DNA of 9,823 bases from Methanomicrobiales archaeon (GTDB lineage: Archaea > Halobacteriota > Methanomicrobia > Methanomicrobiales > Methanospirillaceae), in the NCBI GenBank assembly GCA_013415575.1, contig JAAEES010000028.1, positions 1 through 9,823 on the forward strand. Reading direction: 5' to 3'. Positions within the stretch are counted from its first letter, which is position 1. Each line of letters starts with the position of its first letter. Position numbers and translations under genes: made by a program. Below the pieces are notes generated by a model, which was not told the DNA's origin, searched no databases, and saw only the letters and a list, made by a program, of their open reading frames with translations. This document shows positions 6,308-9,823 of the stretch, piece by piece.

Positions 6308-6316
6308 AGAATACTT
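6306..6316. repeat. AAAGAATACTT, copy 1 (3' flank of RHH gene)
   Basis: This 11-bp sequence recurs exactly at 6733-6743 in the same orientation, so the RHH gene is bracketed by copies. It adjoins the GAACCCAAAA pair. It could be a protein-binding site or the remnant of a duplication at the ends of an inserted segment. Confidence 0.5.
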
Positions 6317-6321
6317 AAGAA

Positions 6322-6633
6322 TTATTTTCTGGCCTGAGCAGTTATGCTCTGCTGCTGGGACGTCAGGACATCTACGAGGAGCTCCTTCATCATCATCTTC
6401 ATGAAGTCCTTACCTTCGTCTGAAGCAAGGTACTCCTGGAAATTCTCTTTAAATTGTCCCACATCGTTCTGATTATCGATAAAGTATATTAATGCTTGGG
6501 TAATACAGTCGGAAATGGTGGAAAAGCGCTTCTCCTCATAAACAAGGTTATAAATCTTTTCATATACATTGGGTGGCATTTTGTAAGAAATTGCGACCCT
6601 TCCCCCTCCTTGTACTGCCCCCTTTTCAGCCAT
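6322..6633 (-). CDS. Ribbon-helix-helix (CopG/Arc-like) DNA-binding protein, putative regulator
   Basis: A 103-residue protein. Residues 12-18 (RVAISYK) form a short strand with alternating residues. Helices about 21-35 (PNVYEKIYNLVYEEK) and 39-54 (TISDCITQALIYFIDN) follow, giving the ribbon-helix-helix pattern of small dimeric DNA-binding proteins. The tail (55-103) is charged, with a Met-rich KDFMKMMMKELL segment, possibly a helix for oligomerisation. No toxin gene adjoins it. The gene is visibly more AT-rich than its neighbours and uses ATA, TTA and AAA codons, which hints at separate ancestry. It is divergent from a membrane protein gene and the shared promoter region holds inverted repeats, so autoregulation and control of that gene are likely but unproven. 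A TATA box (6666-6659) lies about 30 bp before the ATG, leaving almost no leader. Confidence 0.7.
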   Translation of the reverse strand: MAEKGAVQGGGRVAISYKMPPNVYEKIYNLVYEEKRFSTISDCITQALIYFIDNQNDVGQFKENFQEYLASDEGKDFMKMMMKELLVDVLTSQQQSITAQARK

Positions 6634-6776
6634 CTTCTCATTAATAGGACACTAAAAGTATATAAAAACTTTTTAATTCGACTGTATTACCTATAGATTC
6701 CTAAAAGAACCCAAATTCCATAGGTATTACTTAAAGAATACTTTATATAGATAGCACCCGAATAGCAAGTCCAGGG
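6634..6776. promoter_or_regulatory. AT-rich divergent promoter/operator region (RHH gene and membrane protein gene)
   Basis: This 143-base region is strongly AT-rich. TTTATATA on the minus strand (6666-6659) serves the RHH gene, and TTTATATA on the plus strand (6742-6749) serves the membrane protein gene. Both sit about 30 bp before their ATG, implying very short leaders. Between them lie an inverted repeat TACCTAT (6688-6694) / ATAGGTA (6720-6726) with centres 32 bp apart, a repeated GTATTAC (6684-6690 and 6724-6730), GAACCCAAA (6707-6715), and a small palindrome TAAAG-AATA-CTTTA (6732-6745) that runs into the plus-strand TATA box. The palindrome is well placed to block TBP/TFB binding if a repressor binds it. 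Confidence 0.6.
6733..6743. repeat. AAAGAATACTT, copy 2 (5' flank of RHH gene)
   Basis: Exact 11-bp match to 6306-6316 in the same orientation. Here it is the core of the TAAAG-AATA-CTTTA palindrome overlapping the membrane gene's TATA box, which favours an operator role. Confidence 0.5.
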
Positions 6777-7253
6777 ATGACCATGGAAGAACTTCTTATC
6801 ATTGGTATCATTATCGGAGCGGTTGTCAGCCTCATGCTCACGGCAGTCCTGCTCCGCCTGGGGGTTATGATTGACCGGTTCCCGATGAGCAACGACGGGG
6901 AGCGGGAAAAAAGCCTCTGGAGCCCGGTCGAGTTTACCAGACTCTCGGTGATTTTCTACTGGCCTCTCTACATTGTGGGCGGGTATATGGTATTCCAGCC
7001 AGCGAGGATTATGCTGATTGGTGGCATAACCCTGCTCTTCGGGCTCCTTCTCTTCCTGTTCACGGCGATGGTGTTTTCAGTTGCGGTGTATAACCTCATG
7101 CGCTCGAATAACAAAGAGGGCGGTATGCCCGCCCCCCTGGCAGGTCTGATGGGCACATCAACCGGAGTACCTTCTCTGAAACTCTTACCATCACTGAAGA
7201 TGCGGGCGAGTGGAAAGTATGCACGTGCGGGCTCATCCGCATACAGAAAATAA
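6777..7253 (+). CDS. Small membrane protein with three predicted transmembrane helices, function unknown
   Basis: A 158-residue protein I do not recognise. Hydrophobic segments lie at about 5-28, 55-73 and 78-108. A polar loop (32-50) separates the first two, and a basic, Gly/Ser/Pro-rich tail (109-158) follows, probably cytoplasmic by the positive-inside rule. No catalytic or metal-binding motif is visible and there is no Cys or His. The TATA box at 6742-6749 implies a start of transcription near 6772, so the first ATG (6777) would be almost leaderless. The ATG at 6783 is a fair alternative because AGGG (6773-6776) lies 6 nt before it. The gene shares its promoter region with the divergent RHH regulator gene and ends 9 bp from the convergent pgk stop. 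A target of the RHH protein is the simplest reading, as inference. Confidence 0.65.
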   Translation: MTMEELLIIGIIIGAVVSLMLTAVLLRLGVMIDRFPMSNDGEREKSLWSPVEFTRLSVIFYWPLYIVGGYMVFQPARIMLIGGITLLFGLLLFLFTAMVFSVAVYNLMRSNNKEGGMPAPLAGLMGTSTGVPSLKLLPSLKMRASGKYARAGSSAYRK

Positions 7254-7262
7254 CATCCTCTT

Positions 7263-8480
7263 TTACCCGAACAACTCTTTTGATCGTTCGAGGGCGGCCA
7301 CCGCAGGGAGCTTCTTCCCGGTCAGGAATTCGATGCAGGCACCGCCGCCGGTAGAGATATGGCTGAAATCATCCTCAATTCCCAGTTTTTCCACGACTGC
7401 TGCGGTATGCCCCCCGCCGATAATGGAGAATTCGGCCTCTGAGGCGGCCTTCAGGAGTTCATACGTGCCGGTAGCAAAATCAGCATCCTCGAAGACCCCG
7501 GCAGGGCCGTTGAAAACAACGGTTCCCGCATTCCTGATTCGGTCAGAAAGAGCCTGAACGGACTCCATCCCGAGATCGAGGATGGGGACATCCTGTGGAA
7601 TGGCCGTGACAGGGTATTCGGTCCGGATGCCACTCTCCCTGACGGCAACCCATTCGGGAAGAACGATCCTGTCAGGATACCGGCCCAGGAGATTCCGTGC
7701 AATCTCGATTTCCTTGTCATATTTCAGCTGATGGATGAGCGCGAGGGAGGGAGATCCGATATCATAACCCCCTGCGGAGAGAAAGATGTTGGCAATGACC
7801 CCCGTAACGATCACCTGATCGGCAATACGGTGTTTCAGCATGTGCGATGCGACAGCGATCGAATCATCAGCCTTGGTACCGCCGAGCACGATACAGACTG
7901 GCCGGGGTGCGTTCTCAAAGACCCGGGAAAGCGTAAGCACCTCTTTCTCCATCAGGAGCCCGGCCACGGATCGCATGACCATCGGCAGACCGACCATGGT
8001 CGGTTGCGACCGGTGTGCGGTGCCGAACGCGTCGTTCACGAAGAGATCACCGAGCGACGCCAGATTCCGGACGATATGGAACTTGGCGGCTTCCTCCGGC
8101 TTTACGGTAAGGTTCTCCTCGGCATTGAACCGCACGTTCTCGAGCATGATCACATCACCCGGGCGCAGTGACCGGAGGGATTCCCTGGCGCACCGTCCGA
8201 AGATATCGTCGATATACCGGACAGGACGCCCGATCAGCTGTTCGAGCTTTTCGGCATGGCCCTCGAGTGTGGTGAAATCCTTTTTCCCCGGTCTGCTCTG
8301 GTGAGTCAGGATCACCAGTTTTGATTCTCTCAGGGCCTGGATGGTTGGGACATGCTCCCGGAAGCGTTTGTCGTCAAGAATGGTGAGGGAGGAGGGATCG
8401 ATGGGGGAGTTTAAATCGAGCCTCAGCAGGACTGTCTTTCCAGCACAGGGAGTCTCGCTCAGCCGTCCAATCGTCACCAT
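7263..8480 (-). CDS. pgk: Phosphoglycerate kinase
   Basis: Cytoplasmic enzyme interconverting 3-phosphoglycerate and ATP with 1,3-bisphosphoglycerate and ADP; in a methanogen it runs mainly toward sugar synthesis. The 405-residue length fits archaeal PGK. Family motifs in order: LLRLDLNSP (18-26, phosphoglycerate site), HQSRPGKKDF (60-69), LENVRF (113-118), NDAFGTAHR (149-157), GGTKADDSI (200-208), FNGPAGVFE (323-331), the nucleotide loop GGGHTAA (355-361) and HISTGGGA (374-381). Many PGKs have Asp in GGGD where this has His; I think His is common in archaea but could not check. The ATG at 8480 is chosen for the strong GGGGGGAG just upstream. An in-frame GTG at 8498 overlaps the atpD stop and is less likely. 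The 14-base gap to atpD implies co-transcription with the ATP synthase genes. Confidence 0.96.
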   Translation of the reverse strand: MVTIGRLSETPCAGKTVLLRLDLNSPIDPSSLTILDDKRFREHVPTIQALRESKLVILTHQSRPGKKDFTTLEGHAEKLEQLIGRPVRYIDDIFGRCARESLRSLRPGDVIMLENVRFNAEENLTVKPEEAAKFHIVRNLASLGDLFVNDAFGTAHRSQPTMVGLPMVMRSVAGLLMEKEVLTLSRVFENAPRPVCIVLGGTKADDSIAVASHMLKHRIADQVIVTGVIANIFLSAGGYDIGSPSLALIHQLKYDKEIEIARNLLGRYPDRIVLPEWVAVRESGIRTEYPVTAIPQDVPILDLGMESVQALSDRIRNAGTVVFNGPAGVFEDADFATGTYELLKAASEAEFSIIGGGHTAAVVEKLGIEDDFSHISTGGGACIEFLTGKKLPAVAALERSKELFG

Positions 8481-8494
8481 ACCTCTCCCCCCTA

Positions 8495-9121
8495 TCACGC
8501 GTTCCTGGCCTTGATTTTCTTCAGCCTGAAGAGCTCTTCCCGCTCCATCTCGTCGAGCCGCATCTTGATGAAGTCCCGGGCTTCGGTCAGCTCGGGGATG
8601 ACCTTGAACTCGAGAGCATTCACCCGCCGCTTGGTGGACTCGATCTCATCGAGCAGTTTCTTCATGGTGGTCTCGATCTCAGCACTCTCGATGATCGCCT
8701 CGACAAGATCCTCGTAGGCGGACGCAGCCTCGTCAATGGCAGAGGTGGTGCCGAGGAGTCCGTAGCCCCGGTCGATAAGGCTCTTCTTTACTTTCGAAGA
8801 TTCGATCTCAGGGACCACCACCCCCATGATGTTCTTGCTGGCAAGAGTGATATCGGGGACTTCCTGGACCGAGAATGCAGCCGATTTGACCCCGATTGCT
8901 CCTTCGACCGTGTTGGCAAAGGCCATCATCTGGGCGGCACGCTGGTATTTTTCGAGGAGTCCGCTCTGGCTGTCTTTTGCTTCCTCGAGCACCTTGAAAA
9001 ATTCAATGATCAGTCCATCGCGCTTCATCTTGAGGATCTTGTACCCACGCTCCGAAAGGGCTATCCGCCGCTTCAGGCTGATCAGTTCCGACCTGGTGGG
9101 TTTGATGTCTCGCAGCGCCAT
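8495..9121 (-). CDS. atpD: A-type ATP synthase subunit D
   Basis: Central-stalk subunit of the A1A0 ATP synthase. It is the rotor shaft inside the A3B3 head and couples ion flow in the membrane to ATP synthesis. The 208-residue length is typical. The N-terminus (DIKPTRSELISLKRRIALSERGYKILKMKRDGL) is the family signature and begins a long helix. The middle (about 75-125) is a short globular part with a GVVVPEIE segment. The C-terminal half (about 135-205) is a second long Glu/Lys-rich helix, so the two helices form the antiparallel coiled coil. The start lies 6 nt after the atpB stop, with AGGGG at the end of atpB 9 nt before the ATG. The order B-D is the usual end of archaeal A1A0 operons. 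Confidence 0.95.
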   Translation of the reverse strand: MALRDIKPTRSELISLKRRIALSERGYKILKMKRDGLIIEFFKVLEEAKDSQSGLLEKYQRAAQMMAFANTVEGAIGVKSAAFSVQEVPDITLASKNIMGVVVPEIESSKVKKSLIDRGYGLLGTTSAIDEAASAYEDLVEAIIESAEIETTMKKLLDEIESTKRRVNALEFKVIPELTEARDFIKMRLDEMEREELFRLKKIKARNA

Positions 9122-9127
9122 ATGAAC

Positions 9128-9823
9128 TTACCCCTGTGCCTTGGTGGCCTGTTTGAACTGTGGGTGGTACTTGTTGATCAGCTCGCGATCGATACGAACC
9201 AGCTGCTCGACGGGCAGTGTTGAGAGGAGGTCCCAGCCAAGGTCGAGCGTCTCGAAGATCGAACGGTCTTCACTGTATCCCTGGCGGACAAACCGGTTCT
9301 CAAAGAGATCGGCGAACTCGAGGAACATGCGGTCACGCTCCGAGAGGGCTTCCTTTCCGACGATAGCCACCAGGCCCCGGAGATCGTTTCCTTCCGCGTA
9401 CGCCGCGTAGAGCTGATCAGAGACCTTCTTGTGGTCTTCACGGGTGTGCTCCTTGCCAATACCCAGATTCATCAGTCGGGAGAGGGACGGTAGGACGTTG
9501 ATGGGCGGGTAGATGCCCTTCCGGTGCAGCTCCCTGCTCACCACAATCTGCCCTTCCGTGATGTACCCGGTCAGGTCCGGGATCGGGTGCGTAATATCAT
9601 CACCGGGCATGGTCAGGATCGGGAACTGGGTGATCGATCCCTTCTTGCCCTTGATGATTCCTGCCCGCTCGTAGATACCAGCAAGATCAGTGTACATATA
9701 TCCGGGGTAACCCCGCCGTCCCGGCACCTCCTCACGGGCAGCCCCGATCTGCCGGAGCGCCTCGCAGTAGTTGGTCATGTCGGTGAGGATGACCAGCACA
9801 TGCATCCCGAGGTCGAAGGCCAG
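9128..9823 (-). CDS. atpB: A-type ATP synthase subunit B, C-terminal half (5' end outside window)
   Basis: Non-catalytic nucleotide-binding subunit that alternates with catalytic subunit A in the A3B3 head. The window holds the last 231 residues of about 460, entering in frame at the right edge (LAFDLG before the first Met). VLVILTDMTNYCEALRQIGAAREEVPGRRGYPGYMYTDLA is the strongly conserved segment of subunit B and its eukaryotic V-ATPase counterpart. FPILTMPGDDITHPIPDLTGYITEGQI and YPPINVLPSLSRLMN follow, and then the helical C-terminal domain ending near KYHPQFKQATKAQG. The internal Met at 9805 is not the start. It is followed directly by atpD and then pgk, all on one strand, so the promoter lies outside the window to the right. 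Confidence 0.96.
   Translation of the reverse strand: MAFDLGMHVLVILTDMTNYCEALRQIGAAREEVPGRRGYPGYMYTDLAGIYERAGIIKGKKGSITQFPILTMPGDDITHPIPDLTGYITEGQIVVSRELHRKGIYPPINVLPSLSRLMNLGIGKEHTREDHKKVSDQLYAAYAEGNDLRGLVAIVGKEALSERDRMFLEFADLFENRFVRQGYSEDRSIFETLDLGWDLLSTLPVEQLVRIDRELINKYHPQFKQATKAQG

Overview
The window looks like chromosomal DNA of a methanogenic archaeon, most likely in the Methanomicrobiales (Methanoregula-like). This is inferred from gene content and signals, not from a marker gene. The evidence is an A-type ATP synthase (subunits B and D), a CODH/acetyl-CoA synthase gene, a methanogen-type ferredoxin:disulfide reductase with a rubredoxin tail, archaeal-style TATA boxes about 26 bp before start codons or short leaders, and GC-rich coding DNA with AT-rich gene borders. 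No rRNA, tRNA, CRISPR array or insertion sequence was seen.

Layout. (1) 1-1496, minus: the 5' two thirds of an acetyl-CoA synthase gene, running off the left edge. It encodes a long, bacterial AcsB-type protein with the N-terminal domain that the usual archaeal CdhC lacks. (2) 1666-2876, plus, divergent from it: a thiol/disulfide redox cluster of a glutaredoxin-like protein, an overlapping ferredoxin:disulfide reductase-rubredoxin fusion, and a small four-cysteine thioredoxin-like protein. (3) 2873-3454, minus: a beta-class carbonic anhydrase whose stop codon overlaps the preceding gene's stop tail to tail. (4) 3621-4385, plus: a DUF1624/HGSNAT-like membrane protein. (5) 4479-6164, minus: adenine deaminase, with a structured leader. 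(6) 6322-6633, minus: an AT-rich ribbon-helix-helix (RHH) protein, divergent from a three-helix membrane protein (6777-7253, plus). The borders of the RHH gene carry repeated motifs that may be its operators. (7) 7263-9823, minus: the end of the A1A0 ATP synthase operon (atpB, atpD) followed closely by phosphoglycerate kinase.

How it fits together. AcsB makes acetyl-CoA from CO, a methyl group and CoA for carbon assimilation. Carbonic anhydrase equilibrates CO2 and bicarbonate for C1 and carboxylation reactions. Phosphoglycerate kinase works in gluconeogenesis and uses ATP made by the ATP synthase encoded just upstream. The redox cluster can pass ferredoxin electrons to protein disulfides. 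Adenine deaminase serves purine salvage. The most notable points are the AcsB-type synthase, its head-to-head pairing with the redox cluster, the uncharacterised four-Cys protein, and the RHH gene with its flanking repeats.
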